This document shows, piece by piece, positions 43,496-51,778 of a DNA stretch of 64,000 bases. The translations under genes were made by a program, and so were the position numbers. The DNA is from Thermogemmatispora sp042408965 (lineage in GTDB: Bacteria; Chloroflexota; Ktedonobacteria; Ktedonobacterales; Ktedonobacteraceae). The notes under the pieces are model-generated. The model was not told where the DNA came from. It did not search any database and saw only the letters and a list, made by a program, of their open reading frames with translations. The DNA lies in the NCBI GenBank assembly GCA_042408965.1, contig JBHOQN010000124.1:52234-116233 (forward strand), in the 5' to 3' direction. Position 1 is the stretch's first letter. Each line of letters begins with the position of its first letter.

Positions 43496-44746
43496 ATGAC
43501 AAACGAGCGTATGGAAAGAAGGATCTATCGGAAAAGCCCTGGCCGCCAGTATAGCGACGATTACGAGTCCCATGGCAGCCGGGGCACGGGGCGTAGCACG
43601 GCCGGTCAGCGCCAGGCAGGAGAGACCCGCTGGCCTTCTGTCAACGGTAGTCGCACCGCGACCTCTGGCTCATTGCTGACGCAGCGCCCCGATCCGCGCC
43701 TCACCCGTCAGCTGCTGCGCAAGCACATTCTGGCAAGCAAAGCACGCGAGGGAGCAGCCCTTTACGACGAGGAGCAGATGAGCGCACTGCTGCCCGAAGA
43801 GGAGCTGCCGTCCGTGACCCATAGCCATACGCTCTACAGCCATCGCCACAGCGTCCGCTCACGCCGGGCGCGGCCCTACGAGGAGGAGCTGCCCAGCGAA
43901 GAGTGGGAGCAGGAGCCGCTCGCCGCGTACGAGGGAGGCGTTGGCAACGAGAGTGACTACCCCGAGGAGCTTGAGCCGCAGGCCGCATACGAGAGCGCCG
44001 AGGAGGAGGACTGGCTGCGACAACGCCCACTGCCGCGGCGCGTCTCGCGACGGCTGGTCCAGCCTGAGGAGCTGCCGCCCGAATACGAAGAGGAGCTGTA
44101 CGAGGAGGAACCCCAGCGGAGGCGCAAGCGCATCCTGACGCGGCGCCGCGTGCTGCTCGGCCTCGGCGTGGCCGCCACCGGCGGCGCCGCCATCGCCGCA
44201 ACGCAGCTTGCGCCAAAGATCCCCCAGGCGATCGGCAACACCGCCAGCAACATCGAGCATCAGATCAACGACGCCTTCAACCGCGGCTTCCAGGCCGGCG
44301 CCGACGCTGTGCGCAAGGACTTCATCAACGCCCTTGAAGATATGGAAGGCGTCTCACTCGACGCTGCCATGGGGGCCGCCAGGCTGCTGCGCTCCGCCTA
44401 TGACGTCTTCGTCAACCCCCTGCTGACGCTAGCGGCCAACGTCGCCGGGGATTTTCTGAGCGTCACCCTGCGCGCCTATGTGCAGGCGCGACACTGGCTG
44501 GCCAATATCGGGCAGGACAACAGCACCCTCGCCTCGCTGCAGACCGTGCTGGAAACCTGGACCAAACAGGTCACACAGATGCCCAAGCAACTGCAGGCCA
44601 TCACCGATGCCGATCTCGACGGGGCCCAGGCCTACCTGCGCGGCGTCCAGCGCAAGATCCAGGCCGAGAAGGCCAAACTCAACAGCAGCACGCCACAGGC
44701 CACCGCGTCGCCATCGCCAGCCCCTTCCAGCAAAAAGAAATCCTAG
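43496..44746 (+). CDS. Hypothetical protein with internal Tat-like membrane segment
   Basis: 416 residues. The first 215 are disordered and strongly charged, changing from basic to very acidic (EEEL, EEWEQEPL, EEELYEEEPQ). A cluster of Arg/Lys then leads into TRRRVLLGLGVAATGGAAIAA (about 215-238), which looks like a twin-arginine signal or a single membrane anchor placed in mid-protein. The rest (240-400) is helical with amphipathic stretches and a Ser/Pro/Lys tail. With the anchor in the middle, the acidic half would be cytosolic and the helical half outside. GGGAGGAATGC precedes the ATG. I do not recognise the family. Confidence 0.7.
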   Translation: MTNERMERRIYRKSPGRQYSDDYESHGSRGTGRSTAGQRQAGETRWPSVNGSRTATSGSLLTQRPDPRLTRQLLRKHILASKAREGAALYDEEQMSALLPEEELPSVTHSHTLYSHRHSVRSRRARPYEEELPSEEWEQEPLAAYEGGVGNESDYPEELEPQAAYESAEEEDWLRQRPLPRRVSRRLVQPEELPPEYEEELYEEEPQRRRKRILTRRRVLLGLGVAATGGAAIAATQLAPKIPQAIGNTASNIEHQINDAFNRGFQAGADAVRKDFINALEDMEGVSLDAAMGAARLLRSAYDVFVNPLLTLAANVAGDFLSVTLRAYVQARHWLANIGQDNSTLASLQTVLETWTKQVTQMPKQLQAITDADLDGAQAYLRGVQRKIQAEKAKLNSSTPQATASPSPAPSSKKKS

Positions 44747-44763
44747 CGCGCCCACACAGCAGA

Positions 44764-44808
44764 GCGGCGCGGGGGGACGTGCTGGCAGCCAGCAAGCCTC
44801 CGCGCCGC
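44764..44808 (+). terminator. Hairpin after the 416-aa gene
   Basis: GCGGCGCGG pairs with CCGCGCCGC over 27 bases that contain an inner GCTGG-CA-GCCAGC-like hairpin. It lies 18 bases after the stop. No T tract follows. Confidence 0.4.
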
Positions 44809-44962
44809 CGCACGACCTGACGCGGCCTGACGAACCCGGCCTCTCGCAGGCCGCGCCAGCAGGACTCCCGGTGCCGCCCAGGCTCACCAGTCACTCCGTT
44901 CACGCGCATCCCCGACCACCCTCCTCTACCAACGCGCCTCCAGCGCAACCTCGCAAGAGCAC

Positions 44963-44992
44963 TGGTCAATGAGCTATGTTCTTGTTTATACT
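44963..44992 (+). promoter_or_regulatory. Promoter for the APC permease transcript
   Basis: TGGTCA, an 18-base spacer and TATACT in a short AT-rich patch. It gives a leader of about 265 bases before the permease ATG. Confidence 0.5.
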
Positions 44993-45183
44993 ATATGCAG
45001 ATCTGCTAGCTGAAGAGTTTGCCGCACCGATGGTGCCAGACCTCAGCTTTCTTGTTTTGAGCCACGTCCGCGGACAAAGGAGGGATGTCTTTTACTTCAA
45101 CAGGAGTAGCGTACTCCACACAGCCAGAGCGCACACTGGATGCATCGACCCATGCAATGCAGGGTGCCAGGCAATGCTGTTCG

Positions 45184-45245
45184 GGTCGCAGCGCAGCGCC
45201 GACCTCGCAGCTTGCGAGGCGCGCCCATGCGACCAGTTATTTTTC
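45184..45245 (+). promoter_or_regulatory. Attenuator-like hairpin with T-rich tail just before the permease start
   Basis: GGTCGCA (45184-45190) pairs with TGCGACC (45228-45234), enclosing a perfect CCTCGCA-GCT-TGCGAGG hairpin (45203-45219), followed by a TTATTTTT run. The ribosome site GGGAGG begins only 4 bases after the run. A terminator directly ahead of the gene it precedes suggests conditional attenuation. No T-box or known amino-acid riboswitch core was recognised in 44993-45183. Confidence 0.45.
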
Positions 45246-45264
45246 TCCGGGAGGTCAAACACAT

Positions 45265-46821
45265 ATGGCGACAACAGCCGACAACTCAGGCGAAGTGTTA
45301 CGTTCAGAGCGTATCGCCGGGGGTATTCTCCCGAAGGTACTCAACTCATTCGACATGGTGGCCATCTTCGTCGCCATCGTGCTCTTCATCAGCAACGCCG
45401 GCGTGGTGACCGGAGCAGGAGCCGCCGCCTACATCTACTGGATTCTCGGCTTCCTCACCTTTCTGATCCCCGGCGCCATCGTGACCGGCCAGCTCGGCCT
45501 GATGTTTCCGGGCGAAGGCTCGATCTACGTCTGGACGACCAAGGCGTTCGGCGCCTTCATGGGCTTCTTCGCCGGCTTCTGCGCCTGGTGGCCAGGCGTA
45601 CTCGTGATGATCGCCACCGGCGACGCCGTAGTCTCGCTCATCCAGCAGCTCGGCAGCCAGTACAACGTCAACCTGCTGGCCGAACCCTGGCAGCAGGGCC
45701 TGGTCATCCTGCTGGTCATCGCCTTCTCGCTGGTGCTCTCCGTGCTGCGCTTCCGCGCCACCCAGAACTTTGTCAACGTCATCTTCGTGGCCTACGGCGG
45801 CGCCATCCTGCTGATCGGACTGGCCGGAGTCATCTGGCTGCTCAGCGGCCATCCCGCCCAGGCCAGCTTCTCCGCCTCGAGCTGGAGCATCAACGGCAAC
45901 AACTTCACCTTCTATGGCCTCGTCATCCTGGCTCTGCTCGGCATCGAAGTACCCCTCAACATGGGTGTCGAGATCCAGAACACGCGCGCCATCACACGCT
46001 ACCTGCTATGGGGTTCCGTGGTCGTTATGGCCGCCTATCTGATCGGCACCTTCGGCGTCATGATGGCCGTCCCCCCCAGTGCGCAGGGTAGCCCCTCTTC
46101 CGTGGCTACGGCCGTGCAGCAGGGCTTCGGCCCCGCCGGCACCGTGCTGGGCACGATCGTCAACCTGATCTTCATCGGGTTCTTCCTCTTCAACACCGCC
46201 GTCTACAACTACTCTTTCGGGCGCCTGCTCTTCGTCTCAGGCCTTGACCGCCGCCTGCCGACCGTCATGAGCAAGGTCAATAAGAACCGCGTGCCCTGGG
46301 TCGCCGTCCTGGTGCAGAGTATCATCTCCGGCGTGCTCACCATCATCACCTTCATCGTCGCGCCCCTGGTAGTCAGGTCGATCTCGCCGGCGAACCTCTC
46401 CACCATCGTCTACGATGTCCTGCAGGCCGCCGTGACGATCATCTGGTGTATCTCGATGGTCTTCCTCTTCATCGACGTGATCTACATTCGCTACAAGTAT
46501 CGCGAGAGCTTCGCGCGTGTGCAGCTCGCCCCTGACTGGGTCTTCTACCTGTGCGCCGTCATCGGCTGTCTCGCCAGCGCCTTCGGCATCTTCGTCATCT
46601 TCTTCTCACCGTGGACCAACAGCGCCACGCAGACGCTGATGACGACCGCCCAGTGGGATCTCTCGCTGGTCGGCATAGCCCTGCTCTCGCTCGTCGCCGG
46701 GGCAGTCATCTACTTCATCGGGCAGGCAACGATCAAACGCGACGTCTCCGATGAGGAGATCCTCGCCGAGGTCATCGGCTCCAGTGAAGAGGTTGGTGAG
46801 GCGCCGGGCAGCGCTTCCTGA
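45265..46821 (+). CDS. APC-superfamily amino acid permease
   Basis: 518 residues from the ATG at 45265, after CGGGAGGTC; the open frame continues upstream but runs through the leader hairpin. About 12-14 membrane helices are visible, beginning LNSFDMVAIFVAIVLFISNAGVVTGAGAAAYIYW. Helix 1 breaks at the glycine-rich GVVTGAGAA, the usual substrate-binding unwound region, and GQLGLMFPGEGSIYVWTTKAFG is a typical APC helix 2-3 link. It should import amino acids or related amines using a cation gradient. Substrate is unknown. A hairpin follows the stop by about 110 bases. Confidence 0.88.
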   Translation: MATTADNSGEVLRSERIAGGILPKVLNSFDMVAIFVAIVLFISNAGVVTGAGAAAYIYWILGFLTFLIPGAIVTGQLGLMFPGEGSIYVWTTKAFGAFMGFFAGFCAWWPGVLVMIATGDAVVSLIQQLGSQYNVNLLAEPWQQGLVILLVIAFSLVLSVLRFRATQNFVNVIFVAYGGAILLIGLAGVIWLLSGHPAQASFSASSWSINGNNFTFYGLVILALLGIEVPLNMGVEIQNTRAITRYLLWGSVVVMAAYLIGTFGVMMAVPPSAQGSPSSVATAVQQGFGPAGTVLGTIVNLIFIGFFLFNTAVYNYSFGRLLFVSGLDRRLPTVMSKVNKNRVPWVAVLVQSIISGVLTIITFIVAPLVVRSISPANLSTIVYDVLQAAVTIIWCISMVFLFIDVIYIRYKYRESFARVQLAPDWVFYLCAVIGCLASAFGIFVIFFSPWTNSATQTLMTTAQWDLSLVGIALLSLVAGAVIYFIGQATIKRDVSDEEILAEVIGSSEEVGEAPGSAS

Positions 46822-46931
46822 GGTCCGCCACCCTCACCTTTGGGTCTGCGCCTTCCGCGCCAGCGCAGCCACGTCGTCCAGCGGCGCAGCAGGCCATACG
46901 ATTCGCCAGACAGCCAGACCAAAAGCAAACC

Positions 46932-46967
46932 AGGCCTCCATCCTGTTCCGTAGCAGGGTGGAGGCCT
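46932..46967 (+). terminator. Hairpin downstream of the permease gene
   Basis: AGGCCTCCATCCTG and CAGGGTGGAGGCCT form a 14-bp stem (one wobble pair) around an 8-base loop. A smaller CCCGCT-GGAG-AGCGGG hairpin follows at 47006-47021. No T tract is seen. Confidence 0.5.
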
Positions 46968-47050
46968 CGCTGCGCCAGCCCGAACCTTCCGTGCGCCATC
47001 CTTCCCCGCTGGAGAGCGGGTCGCTGTCCCGAAAGGAGGGGTACTGGCAC

Positions 47051-47062
47051 GTTATATATAAC
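47051..47062. promoter_or_regulatory. Perfect palindrome in the merR promoter region
   Basis: GTTATATATAAC is a perfect 12-bp palindrome 36 bases before the MerR-family start codon, and its TATA core could serve as a -10. It is a candidate autoregulatory operator. Confidence 0.4.
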
Positions 47063-47097
47063 AGTATCAATGTAACACGCGCCGAGGTTCGCTTTCC

Positions 47098-47781
47098 TTG
47101 CATCAAGAAGACGAAGAGCGCGAATTGCGCATCGATGAGCTGGCTCAGGTGACAGGCATACCCAGCCGCACGATCCGTTTCTACAACACTCAAGGGTTAC
47201 TGCCGCCACCGCGCATGCGCGGTCGGATCGCCTATTACACGCAGGAGCATGTGCGGGTCCTCAAAACCATCAAAGAACTGAAAGAGCGGCAGAACCTTCC
47301 ACTGGACATCATCAAGCAGTTGCTAGAGATTCGTGCTCAGCACGGCGAGGTACAGATGAACCTGGCGCTCAAGCAACGTCTGCTCCGTCCGCTCACCTCT
47401 GGCGGGCAGGAGGTACGGCTGAGTCGCGAAGCTCTGCTTGAGCAGACGGGAGCCAGACCAGAGCTCCTTGAGGAACTGCTACGGCAGGAGCTGCTCTTTC
47501 CCGTGCAGGCTGGAGAAGAGCAGCTCTTCACCGGCGACGACGTCCTCCTGCTCGAACTTTACCAGCGGCTAGAGGAGCTGGGCCTGCCGCTGGCGCTCGC
47601 TGCTCTCATGCGTTTTCACCTGCGCCAACTCGTGCGCAGCGAGATCGCCGCCTTCGAGCAATACATCCTGCCGCGCTGGCAGAGCGCCGGCCTGCCGCTG
47701 GAGCAGCAGGCACAGCAGTTTGAAGAGATCCTCAACCTGACCGACACCCTCATCTCCGTACTACACCGTAAGCTGCTCTGA
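47098..47781 (+). CDS. MerR-family transcriptional regulator
   Basis: 227 residues from a TTG at 47098, with GAGGT about 8 bases upstream; a later TTG is possible. The winged HTH is clear: LRIDELAQVTGIPSRTIRFYNTQGLLPPP, then GRIAYYTQEHVRVLKTIKELKERQNLPLDIIKQLL. The C-terminal 130 residues are helical and bear no cysteine metal site, so a small organic effector or a partner protein is more likely than a metal. MerR proteins bend promoters with long spacers. The target is unknown; it may regulate itself via the palindrome at 47051. Confidence 0.88.
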   Translation: MHQEDEERELRIDELAQVTGIPSRTIRFYNTQGLLPPPRMRGRIAYYTQEHVRVLKTIKELKERQNLPLDIIKQLLEIRAQHGEVQMNLALKQRLLRPLTSGGQEVRLSREALLEQTGARPELLEELLRQELLFPVQAGEEQLFTGDDVLLLELYQRLEELGLPLALAALMRFHLRQLVRSEIAAFEQYILPRWQSAGLPLEQQAQQFEEILNLTDTLISVLHRKLL

Positions 47782-47817
47782 ACAGAGCGAACGCCCAGTC
47801 CTGCCAGCGGGCTCCCA

Positions 47818-48273
47818 CTAGAGAACACTGAAGTGCCAGAGGACGGCCAGAACGATCGCCAGGATCAGGGCCACCACCACCGCGATCAAGAAATAGGTCA
47901 GGCGCCGACCGAGTTTGATCTCGCGCGGGGCCGAGGCCGTGAGCTTCTTCACCTCCTGGCGCCCCTCCTCGATCTTCTTCCGGCGCTTCTCCAGACGTTT
48001 GCGGTAGCGCTGTGCCTGCGTCGGAGCCTCCGTGTAGGGACCAGCCTTCATCTGGCGCAGGCGACGACGCATCTGGCGATTGAAGCTCTCATACTGCTGA
48101 CGCTGCGGATCAGGGGTCGAGATCTCACGCGGCTGCGTCGACTTCGCCCCCGGCACAGCCGTGCCGCCGACGCGCGGCTTCGGCTGGCCGCGCTCCCCGC
48201 GCTCCTCCGCGGCCTTTGCGGACGTTCCTGAAGACGACTGAGACTGCGGTCCTGGCTTATTCGCCTTTGGCAT
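47818..48273 (-). CDS. Small basic single-TM hypothetical protein
   Basis: 151 residues. The first 70 are disordered; residues 70-115 are strongly basic and helical (QMRRRLRQMKAG, RYRKRLEKRRKKIEEGRQEVKKL), and one membrane helix closes the protein (LTYFLIAVVVALILAIVLAVLW). The topology would place the basic part in the cytosol, where it could touch RNA or membrane lipids. The ATG lies 17 bases inside the end of the CCA-adding enzyme gene, behind a strong AGGAGGGTG, so it is translationally coupled to that gene. Function is unknown. Confidence 0.65.
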   Translation of the reverse strand: MPKANKPGPQSQSSSGTSAKAAEERGERGQPKPRVGGTAVPGAKSTQPREISTPDPQRQQYESFNRQMRRRLRQMKAGPYTEAPTQAQRYRKRLEKRRKKIEEGRQEVKKLTASAPREIKLGRRLTYFLIAVVVALILAIVLAVLWHFSVL

Positions 48274-49720
48274 GGCTCACACCCTCCTGTTGTTTCTCCT
48301 GCTGTTCTTGCTCCTGTTTCTCAACAAATTCCCTGGCGAAGAGCGTTGCGCGCTCCTTGTCATCGGGAGCGAGGACACCATCGATCACCAGGCTCAGGAG
48401 GTAGTCCTTCACCGGGCGCAGCCAGGGGCCGGGGCCGCGGCCGAAGAGAGCCATCAGCTCATTGCCATCCAGAGGGCTTTTCAGAGGCACACGCTCGGCC
48501 TCCTCCTGCAGGTGGCGGCAGCGTTCGGCCAGTTCGAGCACGCGCGCGGCGGCGCGCGAGACCTTATCGGCGCGATAGCTGGTGATATCAGCGCGCGAGA
48601 GGTCCAGCAGGTCCTCCAGATCGCCATCAGCGTCGAGCATCAAGCGGCGCACCGCTCCATCCGTCCAATCAGAGGTATAGGCATTGGCACGCATATGCAG
48701 GCGCACCACCCGCGCCACACGCTCGATGAAGTCCCGATCGAAGTGGAGGCGGCGCAGGATATCGCGCGTCATGGCCGCACCGACCTCCTCATGGCCAAAG
48801 AAGTGCACCTTTCCATCCTCGACCGTGCGCGTGCGCGGCTTGGCGATATCGTGGAGCAGAGCGCTCCAGCGAGCGACCGCGCGGGGCGAAGTGCGTTCGA
48901 CGACGCGCAGAACGTGGGCATAGACATCCTTCGAGGAGACGCCGCGCAGCGGTTGCTGGCTGACCCCGCGCAGCTCCAGCACCTCCGGGATGATCCAGGC
49001 CATCAATCCCAGCTCCACAAGCAGATCGATGCCCCGCGCCGGATGGTGCGAGAGCAGCAGCTTCTGCATCTCATCACGAATGCGTTCGCGGCTGATGCGC
49101 TGCAGTTTGCTCGCCTGGCGGATGATCGCGCGGCGCGTCTCCGCCTCGATCGCAAAGTCCAGCTGAGCGGCAAGGCGCACCGCGCGCAGCAGGCGCAGGG
49201 GGTCCTCGTCGAAGCGCTTATCAGGCTCGTCGCCGACCGCGCGCAGCAGGCGGCGTTCCAGATCGCGGCGCCCGCCGAAGATGTCATAGAGCTGGCCCGT
49301 CAGAGGATCGTAGGCCATCGCATTGATCGTAAAATCGCGGCGGCGCAGATCCTCCTCCAGCACCGTGCCAAAACAGACCTCCGGCTTGCGCGAGTCCGAG
49401 TTGTAGTGTTCATCGCGGAAGGTCGTAATCTCGATGACATGCTCGCCATAGTGGAGCCGCACCGTGCCAAAGCGTTCACCCACGAGCACAACGGCGCTGG
49501 GGTTTGTTGGTGCGACCAGGCGTTTGATCTCATCGGGGCGGGCGTCCGTCGCCAGATCCGTATCGCCCGGCTCGCCCCGGCCCAGCAGCACATCACGCAC
49601 CGTTCCCCCGACCATATAGAGCTGCTTCTGCTGTGCGCGAAAGGCGCGGGCCAGTGTGATGATGATCTCTCGCATCGAGTCTGTCTCTATCCGCTTCCCT
49701 TCCCTGATAGAATCATCCAT
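48257..49720 (-). CDS. cca: CCA tRNA nucleotidyltransferase / poly(A) polymerase family protein with HD domain
   Basis: 487 residues. The class II nucleotidyltransferase head has YMVGGTVRDVLLGRGEPGDTDLATDA, giving the G-G and D-x-D catalytic motifs, then RRRDFTINAMAYD and the EDPLRLLRAVR neck. An HD domain follows (ALLHDIAKPRTR, FFGHEEVGA). It should add or repair the 3' CCA of tRNA; bacteria that split this into A- and CC-adding enzymes look the same at this level. The C-terminus is a Gln/Glu-rich tail. The true start may be M16 (49675). A stem in the leader ends next to the ATG. Confidence 0.9.
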   Translation of the reverse strand: MDDSIREGKRIETDSMREIIITLARAFRAQQKQLYMVGGTVRDVLLGRGEPGDTDLATDARPDEIKRLVAPTNPSAVVLVGERFGTVRLHYGEHVIEITTFRDEHYNSDSRKPEVCFGTVLEEDLRRRDFTINAMAYDPLTGQLYDIFGGRRDLERRLLRAVGDEPDKRFDEDPLRLLRAVRLAAQLDFAIEAETRRAIIRQASKLQRISRERIRDEMQKLLLSHHPARGIDLLVELGLMAWIIPEVLELRGVSQQPLRGVSSKDVYAHVLRVVERTSPRAVARWSALLHDIAKPRTRTVEDGKVHFFGHEEVGAAMTRDILRRLHFDRDFIERVARVVRLHMRANAYTSDWTDGAVRRLMLDADGDLEDLLDLSRADITSYRADKVSRAAARVLELAERCRHLQEEAERVPLKSPLDGNELMALFGRGPGPWLRPVKDYLLSLVIDGVLAPDDKERATLFAREFVEKQEQEQQEKQQEGVSHAKGE

Positions 49721-49721
49721 T

Positions 49722-49825
49722 GTGCGTTGCTACGATCGACGTTCTCCTCTGTGAGCTATGTGGGGGAGCTGCTGGAAGCGAGCCGCCTCTATGATCCAGG
49801 TAAGGATACAGCAAGTGCAACGCAC
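49722..49825 (-). promoter_or_regulatory. Leader stem that could mask the cca start
   Basis: GCAACGCAC (49817-49825) and GTGCGTTGC (49722-49730) are exact inverted repeats 86 bases apart. In the mRNA the second arm lies directly before the ATG at 49720 and the first lies at the 5' end, so pairing would close the leader and could limit ribosome access. Confidence 0.4.
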
Positions 49826-49827
49826 CT

Positions 49828-49836
49828 ATTATATCA
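49828..49836 (-). promoter_or_regulatory. Extended -10 promoter for cca
   Basis: On the minus strand TGA followed by a perfect TATAAT, with no good -35. The start would lie just upstream of the leader stem. Confidence 0.5.
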
Positions 49837-49916
49837 TGGCCCTGGGCCGCACGCGATAGCCAGATGTACCATCGCGGGGGGAGTTTTTGTCACTACTGAA
49901 GACGAGGGGGTGCGCA

Positions 49917-49925
49917 TGATACAAT
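49917..49925 (+). promoter_or_regulatory. Extended -10 promoter for gpmI
   Basis: TGA followed by TACAAT, about 45 bases before the gpmI ATG; TGAAGA at 49897 is a weak -35 at 17 bases. It diverges from the cca promoter. Confidence 0.5.
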
Positions 49926-49968
49926 AGACACACGCCCAATCTTTTGAACTGGAGCAGAACAAGGCACT

Positions 49969-51552
49969 ATGAGTACCGCATCTTCTGGACGGCCACGCCC
50001 GTTCGTCCTGATCGTGATGGACGGCTGGGGCTACAACCCGCGCAAGGAAGGCAACGCCATCGCCCTGGCGCGCACCCCACACATCGACGAGCTGGAGCGT
50101 CGCTGGCCGCACACGCTCGTGCGCACCTCCGGCGAGGCGGTCGGCCTGCCGCCCGGCCAGATGGGCAATTCCGAGGTCGGCCATCAGAACATCGGCGCCG
50201 GCAAGCGCGTTCTCCAGGATTTCACCCGCATCAGTGAGTCCATCCAGGACGGCAGCTTCTACCAGAACGCCGCCCTGCTCAAGGCCGTGGAGCACGTGAA
50301 GCGCAACCACTCGCGGCTACACATCTGCGGCCTGCTCGGCGATGGAGGCGTACACGCCCACGAGGCCCACCTCGAGGCCCTGCTGCGCCTGGCGCAGGTG
50401 CACGAGATCGAGGAGGTCTACATCCACGCCTTCACCGACGGGCGCGACACCTCGCCCACCGCTGGCATCGAGTTCATGAAACGCCTCGAGGCGCGCGCGC
50501 GCGAGATCGGCGGCGCCCATCCGGCACGGGTCGCCAGCGTCAGCGGGCGATACTACGCGATGGACCGTGATAACCGCTGGGAGCGCACGGCCAGGGCCTA
50601 CTTCGCCATGACACGCGGCGAAGGCGAGCGCGCCGCCTCCGCTGTGGCCGCGATCCAGCAGTCCTATGAGCGCAACGTCACTGACGAGTTCATCCTGCCG
50701 ACGGTCATCATGGAGCAGGAGCGCCCCGTGGCGCTGGTTCGCGCGGGCGACGCCCTCATCCACTACAACTTCCGCCCCGATCGCGCGCGCCAGTTGACCA
50801 AAGCCTTCGTCATGGAGGAGCTGCCACCGCAGGCCAGCGGCAAGTTCGAGCGCGGGCCGCGCCTGCAGGACCTGGTCGTTGTGATGATGACCGAGTACGA
50901 GGCCGGCCTCGCAGCTGAGGTAGCCTTCCGCGCCGACGAGGTTGAGATGCCCCTGGCACGGGTGATCTCCGAGCAGGGCCTGCGTCAGTTCCACACGGCT
51001 GAGACCGAGAAATATGCGCACGTGACCTACTTCATCAACGGCCGCCGCGAAACGCCCTTCCCTGGCGAGGATCGCCTGCTGGTGCCCTCGCCCAAAGTGC
51101 CTACCTACGATCTCCAGCCGGAGATGAGTGCTGCCGGCGTCACCGAGACGGCCATCGAGCGCATCCGCAGCGGTGAGTACGATCTGGTGATCATGAACTA
51201 CGCCAACGCCGATATGGTCGGGCATACGGGGGTCATCGACGCGGCCATCACCGCCGTCGAGGCTGTCGACAGTGGCGTCGGGCGCGTCGTAGAGGCCACA
51301 CTGGCCGTCGGCGGCGGACTGCTGATCAGCGCGGACCACGGCAATGCCGAACAACTGATCTACTACGAGAACGGCAAGCCCATGACTGCCCACACGACCA
51401 ACCCGGTGCCGCTCTATCTGGTGGCCCCGCACTACGCTGATGCCAGGCTGCGCAACGACGGCATTCTGGCCGATATCGCTCCTACCATCCTGCAGATCAT
51501 GGGCATTCCTGTCCCGTCGGAGATGACCGGCCGTAGCTTACTGCTTGGCTGA
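49969..51552 (+). CDS. gpmI: 2,3-bisphosphoglycerate-independent phosphoglycerate mutase
   Basis: 527 residues. It interconverts 3- and 2-phosphoglycerate in glycolysis through a phosphoserine intermediate. MDGWGYN gives the first metal aspartate (D18), GQMGNSEVGHQNIG carries the nucleophile S68, FTDGRDTSP and HYNFRPDRARQL are substrate-binding blocks, and LISADHGNAEQ and HTTNPVPLYL hold further metal ligands. AAGG lies 5 bases before the ATG. The stop is followed immediately by a cluster of DnaA boxes. Confidence 0.96.
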   Translation: MSTASSGRPRPFVLIVMDGWGYNPRKEGNAIALARTPHIDELERRWPHTLVRTSGEAVGLPPGQMGNSEVGHQNIGAGKRVLQDFTRISESIQDGSFYQNAALLKAVEHVKRNHSRLHICGLLGDGGVHAHEAHLEALLRLAQVHEIEEVYIHAFTDGRDTSPTAGIEFMKRLEARAREIGGAHPARVASVSGRYYAMDRDNRWERTARAYFAMTRGEGERAASAVAAIQQSYERNVTDEFILPTVIMEQERPVALVRAGDALIHYNFRPDRARQLTKAFVMEELPPQASGKFERGPRLQDLVVVMMTEYEAGLAAEVAFRADEVEMPLARVISEQGLRQFHTAETEKYAHVTYFINGRRETPFPGEDRLLVPSPKVPTYDLQPEMSAAGVTETAIERIRSGEYDLVIMNYANADMVGHTGVIDAAITAVEAVDSGVGRVVEATLAVGGGLLISADHGNAEQLIYYENGKPMTAHTTNPVPLYLVAPHYADARLRNDGILADIAPTILQIMGIPVPSEMTGRSLLLG

Positions 51553-51557
51553 TAGCC

Positions 51558-51715
51558 AGAGTTATCCACATAGCGTAGTGGAATATGTGGATAACTCTCG
51601 GTGCATGTGGATAACTTCGTTGGCCGATTCCTCGGAGGCACAGGCTCGAAGCGGCCTCCGGAGCCGGCGCAGCGCCAGAGCGCCGCGGGGTGCGAGTTCA
51701 CCAGAGTTATCCACA
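51558..51715. promoter_or_regulatory. Cluster of four consensus DnaA boxes
   Basis: TTATCCACA at 51562 and 51707, and TGTGGATAA at 51586 and 51606, all exact. The first two lie in a perfect 15-bp inverted repeat (AGAGTTATCCACATA 51558-51572 and TATGTGGATAACTCT 51584-51598, 11-base loop). The region is the 226-base gap between convergent genes. There is no obvious AT-rich unwinding element or neighbouring dnaA, so it may titrate DnaA rather than be the origin. The inverted repeat could also terminate transcription. Confidence 0.65.
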
Positions 51716-51778
51716 CCCGGCACTCCCTCTCTCCACAAAGGGCACTGCACGCTGCCGAGCAATGGGAGCCTGGTTGCG

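Noticed and set aside
44993..45183. T-box or amino-acid riboswitch ahead of the permease
   Set aside because: No T-box AGGGUGGNACCGCG core or known aptamer consensus was found, only the terminator-like hairpin.
45085..45264. N-terminal extension of the permease from ATG 45085
   Set aside because: The AGGAGG there is too close to the ATG, the extension runs through the hairpin, and the permease has a good ribosome site before 45265.
46834..46938. 35-codon minus-strand frame beginning MEAWFAFGLAVW downstream of the permease
   Set aside because: Hydrophobic and pleasing, but the start lies in the terminator hairpin, with no good ribosome site; kept out for lack of support.
48272..49927. 551-residue plus-strand frame opposite cca
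   Set aside because: Exact antisense of a well-supported tRNA nucleotidyltransferase.
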